From the NCBI GenBank assembly GCA_945860785.1, contig CAMATD010000007.1:1-45535 (forward strand): 45,535 nt of DNA, in the 5' to 3' direction. The translations under genes were made by a program, and so were the position numbers. This DNA comes from Variovorax sp. YR752. Lineage in GTDB: Bacteria; Pseudomonadota; Gammaproteobacteria; Burkholderiales; Burkholderiaceae_C. The notes below the pieces were generated by a model that was not told the DNA's origin, searched no databases, and saw nothing but the letters and a program-made list of their open reading frames with translations. The stretch's first letter is position 1; each line of letters starts with the position of its first letter. Below are positions 9,341-20,253 of the stretch, in pieces.

Positions 9341-10394
9341 CTAGCCCTCGGGGTTTCTTTGCGTCGCGCCAGGAGGGAGCTGGTGCGGCGGTGCGCTGGT
9401 GCGCGAAGTGGAAAGAAAGACGCGCAGGTCGTGCAGGCCGAAGCGCCCGTACGCCAGGAAGAACAGCAGCAGGAGGCCCCAGGCGCAGTCGCGGAAGAAG
9501 TTGGAAATGCCCAGCAGGTTGCAGGTGCTCGACAGCAGCTGCAGTGCCACCGCCGAGAAGAACAGGCACACCATGCGTCCGTAGCCGCCCTGCGGCCGCA
9601 CGCCCGCCATCACCGTGATGAGGATGGCGATCAGCAGGTAGGAGTTGCCGTAGTCCGACTTCACGCTCGCGGTGCGCGCGGCGATGATCACGCCGGCCAC
9701 TGCCGCGAGCACCCCGCACAGCGCATAGTCGCCATCAGCATGCGAGGCTGCGAGATGCCTGCATAGCGCGCCGCCTTGGCGTTGGTGCCGAGCAGGAACA
9801 GGCGCGGATGCCGAAGGGGCTCTGCCGCAGCAGCCAGCCGACGGCCAGCAGCATGACGAGGAAGATCACGAACGGAATCGGCACGCCCAGCACCATCTCG
9901 TTGCCGATGGCCGAGAGCGCCTCGGCATCGCCCACGCGCAGGCTGGAGCCGCCGGTGCGCACCACGGCCAGGCCGGTGTAGAGCAGCTGCGTGCCCAGCG
10001 TGCAGAGGATGGGCGTGAGACCCGCCTTCGCGATCAGCACGCCGTTGAGCAGCCCGCCGGCCAGGCCAACCGCCAGCGCGATGACGGCGAACCAGCCGGT
10101 GTAGAGCCACGGCGACACATCGGGCGCGGCCAGCTGCGGCGCGAGCGTGGCGGCCACCACGCCGGCCAGGTTGGCCAGCGCCACGCCCGACAGGTCGATG
10201 CCGCCGTTGCCCGAGATCATCGACAGCGCCACGCCCATGGCCAGCAGGCCGAGTTCGGGCAGCTGGCCGCCCATGGACTGGAAGTTGTAGACGTCGAGAA
10301 AGTCCCCTTTGGACAGCACCGTCGCCACCACGAGGATGAGGACGTTGATGCCGACCAGGAAGTTGAGTTCGCGGTCTGAAAACTTGAGCTTCAT
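9341..10394 (-). CDS. Sugar ABC transporter permease (RbsC-like), two frameshifts
   Basis: Second permease of the sugar importer. From ATG 10394 it would encode about 351 residues once two missing bases are restored, one near 9805 (SPFGIRA then LFLLGTNAKAARYAG) and one near 9728 (RMLMAT then YALCGVLAAVAGVII). Seen directly: the ribose-permease motif NGGIDLSGVALANLAG near 70-85, the segment GLTPILCTLGTQLLYTGLAV, and hydrophobic helices throughout. In the second half, MAGVRPQGGYGRM corresponds to the conserved GG loop of the family. It is preceded by the kinase gene and followed by the binding protein. No single frame covers the gene. Confidence 0.84.
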
Positions 10395-10407
10395 GGGCGG
10401 GGTCCTG

Positions 10408-11351
10408 TCAGGCGACGCGGCCCAGCAGCGCATCGACCTCGGCGCGCGTGGGCATCGAGGGCGCCGTGCCGGCACGCGTCACCGAGATGGCCGCGACCGC
10501 CGCGCCGAAGCGCGCCGCCTCGCGGGCGGTGGCGCCTTCGGCCAGCGCGGCCGCAAAACCGCCGTTGAAGGCGTCGCCCGCGCCGGCGGTTTCCTTCACC
10601 GCGCCGGCGCGGAACACCGGAATGTGCTCGGAGCCCTCGGCACTGAGCAGCAGGGCGCCCTTGTCGCCGAGCGTGATGAGCGCGCAGCCCACGCCTTTGG
10701 CGAGGAAGAAGTCGCCCGCGCGGCGCGCGTCCTCGATCGTCTCGACGGGCATGCCGCTCAGGGCTGCTGCTTCGTGCTCGTTGGGCGTGATGTAGTCACA
10801 CAGCGCGTAGAGCGCGTCGTCGAAGGGCAGGGCGGGCGCGGGGTTGAACACGGTGACCGTGCCGGCTTCGCGCGCAATCTCCAGCCCGCGCCGCGCGGCG
10901 CGGCCGGTTGCTCGAGCTGGGTGACGAACACGCGCGCGCCGCGGATCGCATCGGCTGCCGCGTCGACGTCGGCGGCATCGATCAGCATGGCTGCGCCCGG
11001 CACCACGATGATGGCGTTGTCGCCGGTGACTTCATGAACGTAGATGAACGCCGCGCCGGTCGGCTGCGCCGCCACTTGCGGTGCACGCGGCGTGATGCCT
11101 TCGCGCGACCACAGGGCGAGCGCGTCGTTGCCGAAGGCGTCCTGCCCCAGCTTGGAGATGAACGTCACACGGGCGCCTGCGCGTGCGGCTGCCACGGCCT
11201 GGTTCGATCCCTTGCCGCCCGGGCCCATCGCGAAGCCCGAGCCGGCGATGGTCTGGCCCACGCCCGGAAGGCTGGACGCACGAAACGCGAGGTCGGCAAC
11301 GAAGATGCCGAGGACGGCCACGCCGTGCTGCCTGGAAGTGACGACGGTCAT
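10408..11351 (-). CDS. PfkB/ribokinase-family sugar kinase, frameshifted; likely deoxyribokinase
   Basis: Phosphorylates a pentose-type sugar with ATP. Corrected length is 314 residues, normal for RbsK. The N-terminal half shows GPGGKGSNQAVAAAR (PfkB signature 1) near 40-55. The C-terminal half shows TPNEHEAAALSG and ETAGAGDAFNGGFAAALAEG (signature 2, with the catalytic Asp in GAGD). The two halves lie in different frames: one missing base near 10900 (LEQPAA then RRGLEIAREAG). The gene sits 4 bases downstream of the mutarotase gene. Because the same locus carries deoC, a role in making deoxyribose-5-phosphate is the best inference, but ribose or another pentose cannot be excluded. Confidence 0.85.
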
Positions 11352-11355
11352 GGGG

Positions 11356-11808
11356 TCAGTCCTGCGGCGCGAGCACGCCCTTTTTGAAGATGAAGCAGCC
11401 GTAGAAGCGGCGCTCGCCGGTGGCGATCACGCAGTAGGCGCGGCGCGCAGCTTCATAGAAGGCGAAGCGTTCGATCGAGCCCAGCGGGCGCACGCGTCCC
11501 TCGGCGGCGTCGATCTCGCGCTGCATTTCCTGCTGCACCGGCGGGATCTCGTTCGGCTGGCCCATGATTTCCATGCGGCGTGCCGGATCGTCCACCGCCT
11601 CGTCGAGCGGCAGCACCGACAGGATCGCGCGGGCCGCTTCCGTGGTGCCCACGCCATCGATGCGCAGCAGCCGGCCCAGCGTGGTCTGGCGCGCCACCGA
11701 ATCGGCCGGAAAGTTGGCGTCGCACAGCACCAGTTCGTCGCCATGACCCATGGCGCGCAAGGCGTACAGCACGTCGGCATTGAGCAGCGGATGGATGGAC
11801 TTCAGCAT
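11356..11808 (-). CDS. RbsD/FucU-family sugar mutarotase
   Basis: Interconverts anomeric or ring forms of a sugar so that the kinase sees the right form (RbsD/FucU family). It has 150 residues and is intact. The family signature is clear: IHPLLNADVLYALRAMGHGD at 5-24, with the catalytic His at 6, then LCDANFPADS. The C-terminal FYEAARRAYCVIATGERRFY holds the conserved Tyr and Glu of FucU-type members; the length also favours FucU over RbsD. It is the first gene of the transport half of the cassette, preceded by a candidate promoter and a 26-base palindrome. Confidence 0.88.
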   Translation of the reverse strand: MLKSIHPLLNADVLYALRAMGHGDELVLCDANFPADSVARQTTLGRLLRIDGVGTTEAARAILSVLPLDEAVDDPARRMEIMGQPNEIPPVQQEMQREIDAAEGRVRPLGSIERFAFYEAARRAYCVIATGERRFYGCFIFKKGVLAPQD

Positions 11809-11845
11809 GCGGACTCCCTGGAATGGAACGGTTCGTGTGGCAGTG

Positions 11846-11873
11846 ATGTTAGAGAAAGAAAACGTTTGCGCAA
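11846..11873 (-). promoter_or_regulatory. Putative sigma-70 promoter of the mutarotase/kinase/ABC operon
   Basis: Read on the minus strand, TTGCGC (11873-11868) and TAACAT (11851-11846) are separated by 16 bases, each matching four of six consensus positions. It sits just upstream of the mutarotase start at 11808 and is overlaid by the 26-base palindrome. Confidence 0.4.
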
Positions 11874-11882
11874 ACGTTTTCT
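11857..11882. promoter_or_regulatory. 26-bp perfect palindrome, LacI-type operator candidate
   Basis: A perfect inverted repeat centred between 11869 and 11870. Each half contains AAACGTTT, the AANCGNTT core typical of LacI/GalR-family operators, so it may be read as two adjacent operators 13 bases apart. It overlaps the predicted -35 and spacer of the fucU promoter, so a bound regulator would repress. No LacI-family gene lies in the window. Confidence 0.7.
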
Positions 11883-11931
11883 ATTTGGGGATTTCCCTTG
11901 GTTTTCGGGGTTCTGGAGGCACTGCCGGCGT

Positions 11932-14337
11932 TCATTCGCCATAGGGAATCCAGATGTTCTTGACCTGCGTGGCATGCCGCAGGAACAGCGGGCCTTCGGC
12001 CGCCGCGCCGTCGTGCCAGTCGGTGGCCAGGCCGTGGTCGACCAGCGTGCGCTTGAGGTTGCCGATCGACAGCCGCTCGGCGTTGCGCGACAGTTCCTTC
12101 GCGCCGAAGACCCACAGCGCATCGACGTCGTCGTGCTCGGCCAGCGTTTGCGCAAGGCCGGCGACCGGGCCGGTCACGAGGTTGAGCACGCCGGCCGGCA
12201 GGTCGGAGGTCTCGAGCACCTGGTAGAAGTCGGTCGCGATCAGCGGGTGCTTCTCGCTCGGCACGATCACCGTGCGATTGCCCATGGCGAGCAGCGGCGC
12301 GAGCAGGCTCACGAAGGACAGCAGCGGCGCCTCGTCGGGGCACACCACGCCGACCACGCCGATGGCCTCGACGGTGGCCAGTGCGACGCCGCGCAGCGGT
12401 GGCACGTGCACCGTGCCTTCGTATTTGTCGGCCCATGCACCGTAGGCGAAGAGGCGGCTCACGGCGGCGTCGACTTCGGCCTGCGCGGCGCGCGCGGCGA
12501 TGCCGGTCAGGCTCGTGAGGCGCGCGGCGAATTCGCCGGCGCGTGCCGAGAGGTTTTCCGCCAGGTAGTAGAGCGCCTGGGCACGGCGGTGCGGCGTGGC
12601 GCTCGACCAGCCCGCGGCGGCGCGCGCGGCGGCCACGGCATTGCGGATGTCCTTGCGGTTGCCGGTGCCCACCTCGCCGAGCCGTTGGCCGGTGGCGGAG
12701 AACACGGGGTGCGACAGCTCGCCGTCCGGGCGCACCTGCTTGCCGCCGACGAACAGCTTGGCCGTGCGGTCGATGGCCGGGAGCCCTGTGGCGACCGGCG
12801 CCTTGTCCGTTTCGTTCGCAGCTTCTGCAGCCGCAGTTGCCGAACGCGGCTTGCGCTCTGCCCATGCGCGCGGCTTCAGGTATTCGTAGCAGCCTTCGCG
12901 TCCGCCTTCGCGGCCGTAGCCCGATTCGCGGTAGCCGCCGAAGCCCACGCCCGCGTCGAACAGGTTGGTCGCATTGACCCACACCACGCCGGTCTGCAAC
13001 TGCGGCGCGATGCCCAGCGCAAGGCCGATGGTCTCGCTCCACACGCTGGCCGCGAGCCCGTAGCGCGTGTTGTTGGCCAGCGCCACCGCTTCGTCGGGCG
13101 TGCGGAAGGTCATGGTCACCAGCACCGGGCCGAAGATCTCTTCGGTCGCGACGGTGGACGCCGGATGCACGCCCGTCAGCAGCGTGGGCGGGAAGAAGCT
13201 ACCGCCCGCGGGCAGCGCGCCCGGCGGCTGGTAGCACGCCGCGCCTTCGCGCACGCCGGTTGCCACCAGCGAACGCACGCGCTCGAGCTGCGAGGGGTCT
13301 GATCAGGCTGCCGATGTCGACGCCTTGTCCAGCGGCAGGCCCACGCGCAGGCTCTGCATGCGGCGCTTGAGGCGTTCGATGAAGTCGGCCGCAATGCCCT
13401 CCTGCAGCAGCAGCCGCGAGCCGGCGCAGCACACCTGGCCCTGGTTGAACCAGATGGCGTCGACCACGCCTTCCACGGTGGCATCGATGTCGGCGTCGTC
13501 GAACACGATGAAGGGCGACTTGCCGCCCAGCTCCAGCGTGAGCGATTTGCCCGAGCCGGCGGTGGCCTCGCGGATCAGGCGGCCCACGTCGGTCGAGCCG
13601 GTGAAGGCGACCTTGTCGATGCCTTCGTGCGCGACCAGCGCCGCGCCCGTGGCGCCGTCGCCGGTCACCACGTTCAGCACGCCGGCGGGCAGGCCCGGCC
13701 TCGCCGCGAGCTCGGCGAACAGCAGGGCGCTCAGCGGCGTGAACTCCGCGGGCTTGAGCACCACCGTGTTGCCCAGCGCGAGCGCGGGCGCGATCTTCCA
13801 GGCCAGCATTAGCAGCGGGAAGTTCCAGGGAATGATCTGGCCGATCACGCCCAGCGGCACCTGGTCGGCGAACTCGCGCTCCTGCAGCTGGGCCCAGCCG
13901 GCGTGGTGATAGAAGTGGCGCGCCACCAGCGGCACGTCGAGGTCGCGGGTCTCGCGGATCGGCTTGCCGTTGTCCAGCGCCTCGACCACCGCGAGCAGCC
14001 GCGCATGGCGCTGCACCATGCGCGCCAATGCGTACAGGTGCCGTGCACGGCCGTGGCCGCCGAGCGCCAGCCAGCCGGGCTGCGCGGCGCGCGCCGCGGC
14101 GACGGCGGCATCCACATCCTGCGCGGACCCTTGTGCGATGCCGGCGAGCCGCTGGCCCGTGGCCGGTTCGGCCGTGTCAAAATGCGGGCCGGCCGATGCG
14201 GCGGTGAAGCGGCCGCCGATGAAATGGCCGAAGCCCTCCGCATGGCGCGCGAGCCATTGGCGGGCGTCGGTGTCGCTCTCGGGCGCGGGGCCGTAGTCCA
14301 TGGTGTCGAAATAGCGTGCGACGCTGCTGTTGCTCAT
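11932..14337 (-). CDS. Two-domain aldehyde dehydrogenase (ALDH16-like), two compensating frameshifts
   Basis: Oxidises an aldehyde with NAD(P)+. At 801 residues it joins two ALDH domains. Domain 1 (about 30-480) is complete: IIPWNFPLLMLAWKIAPALA, the catalytic Glu in LTLELGGKSPFIVFDDADID, the catalytic Cys in NQGQVCCAGSRLL, and EEIFGPVLVTMTF. Domain 2 (about 530-801) resembles the N-terminal part of an ALDH (SPEKH-like VPSEKHP, LPAGVLNLVTGPV) but has no catalytic Cys or Glu. This is the architecture known for ALDH16. Two indels near 13326 (missing base) and 13303 (extra base) create a short out-of-frame stretch with a TGA; the frame is otherwise continuous. It starts 4 bases after deoC. In this context acetaldehyde from DeoC is the likely substrate (inference). 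Confidence 0.87.
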
Positions 14338-14341
14338 CGGG

Positions 14342-15422
14342 TCATCCGATCGGGTGGCGGTGGAAGGCCGAGTAGCGGCCCGTGACGTGGTGTTCCAGCT
14401 GGCGCTCGATGTCGGCCAGCAGGGTGGAGGCGCCGATGCGGAACAGTTCGGGCTCGAGCCAGGCGCGGCCCAGCTCTTCCTTCATGAGCACCTGGTAGTC
14501 GAGCGCGGTCTTGGCGGTGGAGACGCCGCCGGCGGGCTTGTAGCCCACGCGAAAACCCGTGCGGGCTTCGTACTGGCGGATCATGCGCAGCATCACCAGC
14601 GTGACCAGCGGCGTGGCGTTCACGCCTTCCTTGCCGGTGGAGGTCTTGATGAAATCGGCGCCGGCCATCGATGCAGACCATCGAGGCCTTGGCCACGTTG
14701 CGCAGCGTCTTGAGTTCGCCCGTCGCGAGGATGGCCTTGACGTGCGCTTCGCCCGCGGCGAGGCGAAAGTCGCGCATCTCGTCGTAGAGCTTGAGCCACT
14801 GGCCGGTGAGCACGTGTTCGCGCGTGATGACGATGTCGATCTCGGCCGCGCCGTCGCGCACCGAGGCTTCGATCTCCTTGAGCTTGAGCTCGTGCGGAAT
14901 CAGCCCGGCCGGAAAGCCCGTGGACACCGCCGCCACCGGAATGCCGATGCCCGCGAGCGCATCCACGGCCGTGGCCACGAAGCGGTGATAGACGCAGATC
15001 GCACCGGTGTGCAACGTGCGGTCCGCAAAGCCCAGCGCGGCCAGCAGGTCGGGGCGCACGGGCGTCACGGCCTTGGCGCACAGCCTGCGCACGCGCTCGG
15101 CCGTGTCGTCGCCGTTGAGTGTGGTCAGGTCGATGCAGGTGATGGCCTTGAGCAGCCAGCCGGCCTGCGCATCTTTCTTGACCGAGCGGCGGCCGGGCAG
15201 CGTGGCCACGCGGCGTTCGGCGGCCGAGAGGTTGACGCGGATGTTGTCGAACCAGCCGGTGTCGAAAGGTTGCGCGGTGTTGCGCGCGATGGCGTGCGGC
15301 TTGTTGTCGGGCACCGTCGCAGTGGCACTGGCGACAGCAGCCGGGGGCGATGCGGCCGCGACGGTCGATACGGGGCGCGAGCGCACCGCGCCGCTGGCGC
15401 GAACGAGGGAAGTGGAGGTCAT
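14342..15422 (-). CDS. deoC: Deoxyribose-phosphate aldolase, frameshifted
   Basis: Cleaves 2-deoxyribose-5-phosphate to glyceraldehyde-3-phosphate and acetaldehyde through a Schiff base. Corrected length is about 359 residues: a non-conserved Ala/Thr-rich N-terminus, then the TIM-barrel from about 90 (TCIDLTTLNGDDTAERVRRL). It contains VAAVSTGFPAG and EIDIVITREHVLTGQWLKLYD, and the active-site lysine motif AGADFIKTSTGKEG. GVSTAKTALDY follows near the end. One extra base (or two missing) near 14670 separates ...KASMVCI from AGADFIKTS. This long form of DeoC, with an N-terminal extension, is common outside enterics. It is the first gene of the minus-strand operon, divergent from the DeoR-family gene. 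Confidence 0.92.
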
Positions 15423-15540
15423 GGCGTGAAGGGCGCCGGGGCGCGCAGGCGCCGCATGAGCGGCAGGCAGGCAAGGGGCATGTCTTTGTCTCCGATCGTT
15501 GTGCATGCCGTCGTGCGGGGCCGGCGGCGCATTGGCGTGA

Positions 15541-15570
15541 ATGTTATTTAAATAATATTTATCTGTGCAA
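15541..15570 (-). promoter_or_regulatory. Putative deoC promoter
   Basis: On the minus strand, TTGCAC (15570-15565) and TAACAT (15546-15541) are 18 bases apart, in a strongly AT-rich island unlike the surrounding DNA. DeoR site 1 lies between and over the -10 element. Confidence 0.45.
15542..15557. promoter_or_regulatory. DeoR-type operator site 1
   Basis: TGTTATTT|AAATAATA: half-sites match at seven of eight positions. It shares the TGTTATTT half-site with site 2, whose centre lies 31 bases away, about three helical turns, so both can be bound on one face of the helix. Confidence 0.6.
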
Positions 15571-15590
15571 GATGTTTTTGAAATAACATC
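15571..15590. promoter_or_regulatory. DeoR-type operator site 2
   Basis: GATGTTTTTG|AAATAACATC: half-sites match at eight of ten positions. The right half is the complement of the site 1 left half (AAATAACA versus TGTTATTT). It overlaps the -35 of the predicted deoR promoter, consistent with autoregulation. Confidence 0.6.
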
Positions 15591-15606
15591 TCCAATGCTC
15601 GATACT
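15578..15606 (+). promoter_or_regulatory. Putative promoter of the DeoR-family regulator
   Basis: TTGAAA (15578-15583) and GATACT (15601-15606) are separated by 17 bases; the ATG follows 28 bases further on, with a GAGGAA ribosome-binding site. Confidence 0.45.
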
Positions 15607-15634
15607 CGGGCTTGTGGACCAGAGGAACCAGAAC

Positions 15635-16423
15635 ATGCGAAAGACCGCCGGCGCCGAGGCCCGGGCCTTGCGCCTTGCAAAGATGCAGGAGCTCGTCGAG
15701 GCCGGCGGACCGTTGCCGATCAAGCAGGCCGCCCAGCGGCTGGACGTGACGGAAATGACGATCCGCCGCGACCTGTCGGCCGCCGATTCACCGCTCACCG
15801 CCCTCGGCGGCTACGTGCTTGCGACCACGCTGTCGGGCGCCGACAGGTACTCGCTCGACGAGGCCAGCGACCAGCACGCGGCGCACAAGCGCGTGGCCTG
15901 CGAACGCGCCGCCGAATGGGTGCAGGCGCACGACAGCCTGTTCATCGACTGCGGCACCACCATGGTCCATTTCGCGGAGGCCTTGCCGCCCGACATGCCG
16001 TTGAGCGTGGTGTGTTACTCCACGAACATCGCATCCGCCTGAGCCGCCGGCCGAATACGCAGCTGATGCTGCTGGGCGGGCTGTACCACGCGTCGTCGGC
16101 CACGTTCTTTTCCGACGAGGGGCTGCAATATCTCAATCGATTGGGCGTGAACAAGGCCTTCATTTCAGCCGGCGGACTGGACCTGGAGCGGGGCGCGAGC
16201 TGCTCCAATTTTCACGAGGTGCCGGTGAAGCAGGCGGCGATCCGCAGCGCGTCGGAGAGCTTTCTGATCGTGGATGAAAGCAAGCTCAATCGCCTGCGGC
16301 TCGCTTTCTTCAGTCCGCTCGATGCGTTTGCGCGCATCGTGGTGGGCGGGGCCGCCTGCGCCGGGTCTGCGCAAGCAGTTCAAGGATTTGCCGATCGAGT
16401 TTGCGCGACCCGTGACCGCTTGA
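15635..16423 (+). CDS. DeoR-family transcriptional regulator, two frameshifts
   Basis: Repressor-type regulator, 262 residues after correction. The N-terminal DeoR helix-turn-helix is visible (LPIKQAAQRLDVTEMTIRRD, about 29-48). The DeoRC sugar-phosphate sensor domain follows, with FIDCGTTMVHFAEAL and, in the next frame, VKQAAIRSASESFLIVDESK. Two breaks: near 16033 one base is missing (STNIA then RLSRRPNTQLMLLGG), and near 16350 one is extra (ARIVVGG then PGLRKQFKDLPIEFARPVTA). ATG 15635 is preferred over the upstream GTG at 15614 because it has the GAGGAA ribosome-binding site. It is divergent from deoC across two matching operators, so it probably senses deoxyribose-5-phosphate and controls the deoC operon and itself (inference). 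Confidence 0.87.
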
Positions 16424-16460
16424 ATCACGTGCGTTGCACGGGGAGCAAAGCGGCGAATCG

Positions 16461-17645
16461 TCAGCAAGCCGCCTCGCTGCGCAGCAGGGCACGCCGTGCG
16501 AGCAGAAAGGTTGCGGCATTCCAGCTCTGCCCGGCCATGCCCATGGGCGCCAGCGTTCGGCCGTGGAACCATTCGGTGAAACGCCAGTCGTCGAGCGCGT
16601 TGACCTGCGCCAGCCGCACGAGTTCGGACCAGGCCCGTTCATGCGCGCCCAGCTTGGCGAGCGCCATCACCCAGAAGCCGCCGACGAAGGGCCAGATGCC
16701 GCCGTTGTGATACTGGTGCACGATGTTCTGCCGGTGGTGGCCCATGTACGCCCGCCACAGTGCGTGCTGGCGCGACAGCGGATGCAGCACCACGCGCACG
16801 GGGTAGGACTCGCTGGCATGCGCCTCTGTGATGGTGTCGACGATGCGGTGTGCCATGGCCGGATCGGCCAGCCCGCTCTGTATCGCCAGCACGTTGCCGA
16901 ACACGTCCCCCTCGTCGCCGACCACGGCCAGATTGACGAAGCTCAGGTACAGGCCGGGGTCGCGCCGGCCACGGCGTGCATAGTGCTGCAGCAGCCGGGC
17001 CCGGTGGTACTCGGGCAAGTCGCGCTGGAACGGATTGAACAGATGATTGAAGTGGTGCCGCGTTGCATCGGCATGGTCCAGCGCGTAACGGCGCTTGACG
17101 TCATACCAGAGCGCGTTGCTGTACAGCACGTACCCCGAGCGCGGCATGATGTCGGCCCAGTCGCTGGCCTCGTTCTGTTGCAGCAGCCGGAAGTGTTGAT
17201 GCTCCTGCGCCAGCAGCCAGCCCAGCGCGCGGCTCACCTCGCTGTCCCAGTGCGACAGGCCGACCTGTCCATGACGGCGCACGTGGTCCACGGCAATCAG
17301 CCACCACAAGGTGGCGTCGATGCAGCCCAGATACCAGAAGTCGGCATCGCGGCCCTCCGGGTCGACGTATTTGGGGATCTGTCCATTGGCCGCCTGTTGT
17401 GCTGCGAGCGCGTCGAGACTGGCCACCGCACCCTGCTCCAGCACGGGCACGCCGCTGCCGCACATCGCGATCACGCATATCGCGGCGTCGCGTCCGAAGA
17501 TGCGCGTGTAGCGCCGCGCCTCGGCCGCCTCTGTGCGAAGCGCTGCCAGGATGCCGTGCGGCGTCAGGTTGCGTTCCAGAAGCGCGAGCGAAGCCTGCGA
17601 GCAGGTGTCGATCAATGCGAGCGCGGGGGCATCAAGGTCGGTCAT
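16461..17645 (-). CDS. (Alpha/alpha)6-barrel glycosidase-like protein (amylo-alpha-1,6-glucosidase/invertase-like)
   Basis: Probable cytoplasmic glycoside hydrolase of about 394 residues, intact, with no signal peptide. Family-type motifs: RRYTRIFGRDAAICVIAMCG near 46 (the R-D pair is typical of glycogen-debranching GDE_C and GH100-type enzymes), GCIDATLWWLIAVDHVRRHG near 108, and HQYHNGGIWPFVGGFWVMAL near 325, which resembles the acidic/Trp loop of (alpha/alpha)6 glycosidases. I cannot choose between neutral invertase, amylo-1,6-glucosidase and a glucosyl-glycerate-type hydrolase. It ends next to the DeoR-family gene (convergent) and lies just upstream, in opposite orientation, of the trehalose/glucan operon, suggesting a role in the same glucan or compatible-solute metabolism. 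ATG 17645 is preferred to GTG 17651. Confidence 0.72.
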   Translation of the reverse strand: MTDLDAPALALIDTCSQASLALLERNLTPHGILAALRTEAAEARRYTRIFGRDAAICVIAMCGSGVPVLEQGAVASLDALAAQQAANGQIPKYVDPEGRDADFWYLGCIDATLWWLIAVDHVRRHGQVGLSHWDSEVSRALGWLLAQEHQHFRLLQQNEASDWADIMPRSGYVLYSNALWYDVKRRYALDHADATRHHFNHLFNPFQRDLPEYHRARLLQHYARRGRRDPGLYLSFVNLAVVGDEGDVFGNVLAIQSGLADPAMAHRIVDTITEAHASESYPVRVVLHPLSRQHALWRAYMGHHRQNIVHQYHNGGIWPFVGGFWVMALAKLGAHERAWSELVRLAQVNALDDWRFTEWFHGRTLAPMGMAGQSWNAATFLLARRALLRSEAAC

Positions 17646-17868
17646 GAACACACATCGTGGCCTGGGGCTGTCTTTGTATCACCCGTCGGCATCGCCATTT
17701 CGCTGGCAGGCAGGCGACACAGGGCCCGACGGAAGGCAGATTTGTAGGCAAGCTCCTGCCCGAACATGCGCAAAAATCCATCGCCGGGCGCGCCCTCGCG
17801 CGCGCTGAATCCCTGGTGAACAAAGCACCCCGGACAGACCGGATAGACAAAAAAGGAGACAGACAAGC

Positions 17869-18189
17869 ATGGACTTCGAAGGCATCTATTGTTTCGATAC
17901 CGCATCGGTGCGATTTGCGGTTTATCCCGACGGTCCCGATGGCGTGCGGATCGTGGCGCAGATTTCCGAGGAAACCCTGCACGACGAGTTCGATGCGCGA
18001 GAGGTCGGCGACCGATTGATGGACGCGTGCAAGGCGCACTTCGACACGATCCTGCCGGCCGCCATCGCGCGCTACAGGGCCAATCCCCGGCAGCCGATCA
18101 CGCTGACCCACGACGACTTCTTCGTTCGCCGGAGCCCCTCGCCGCCGGCGCATCAGTCCGGGGCCGCCGCTGGTGGGATGCGCACTTGA
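17869..18189 (+). CDS. DUF1488 family protein
   Basis: Small protein of 106 residues. The pattern of F-D-x-x-x-V-R-F at the N-terminus, RIVAQISEETLHDEF, an alpha-helical middle (DRLMDACKAHFDTILPAAIA) and ITLTHDDFF towards the end fits the DUF1488 family of unknown function, widespread in proteobacteria and often stress-associated. The C-terminal tail is low-complexity. A strong ribosome-binding site (AAGGAG) precedes the ATG. It is probably monocistronic; a gap of 174 bases separates it from glgB. Confidence 0.75.
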   Translation: MDFEGIYCFDTASVRFAVYPDGPDGVRIVAQISEETLHDEFDAREVGDRLMDACKAHFDTILPAAIARYRANPRQPITLTHDDFFVRRSPSPPAHQSGAAAGGMRT

Positions 18190-18363
18190 GCACGGCCCCT
18201 GCCACCCGCACGTCATGCGGATAACACGGGCAACTCTCCGACACGGCGAGGCGGCGCAGACCTTAGCCGCGGCATCGCGCGCGCCTGCAAATTGGGGCAG
18301 GCCATGTGAGAACCGAAATCGGTCCCCAAACAACCGTTCCGCTGGCCTTCACCAGGAGCGCCG
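18190..18363 (+). other. Upstream region of the trehalose/glucan operon
   Basis: Holds the presumed promoter of the 17-kb operon. I see no strong sigma-70 match; a small hairpin (CCGCA-CGTCA-TGCGG) lies at about 18208-18222. AGGAG near 18353 serves the GTG start of glgB. Confidence 0.35.

Positions 18364-20252
<1,889 letters not shown>

Positions 20253-20253
<1 letters not shown>

Noticed and set aside
16424..16460. Bidirectional terminator between the DeoR-family and glycosidase genes
   Set aside because: The only hairpin is CGTGC-GTT-GCACG, with no T-run; too weak to call.
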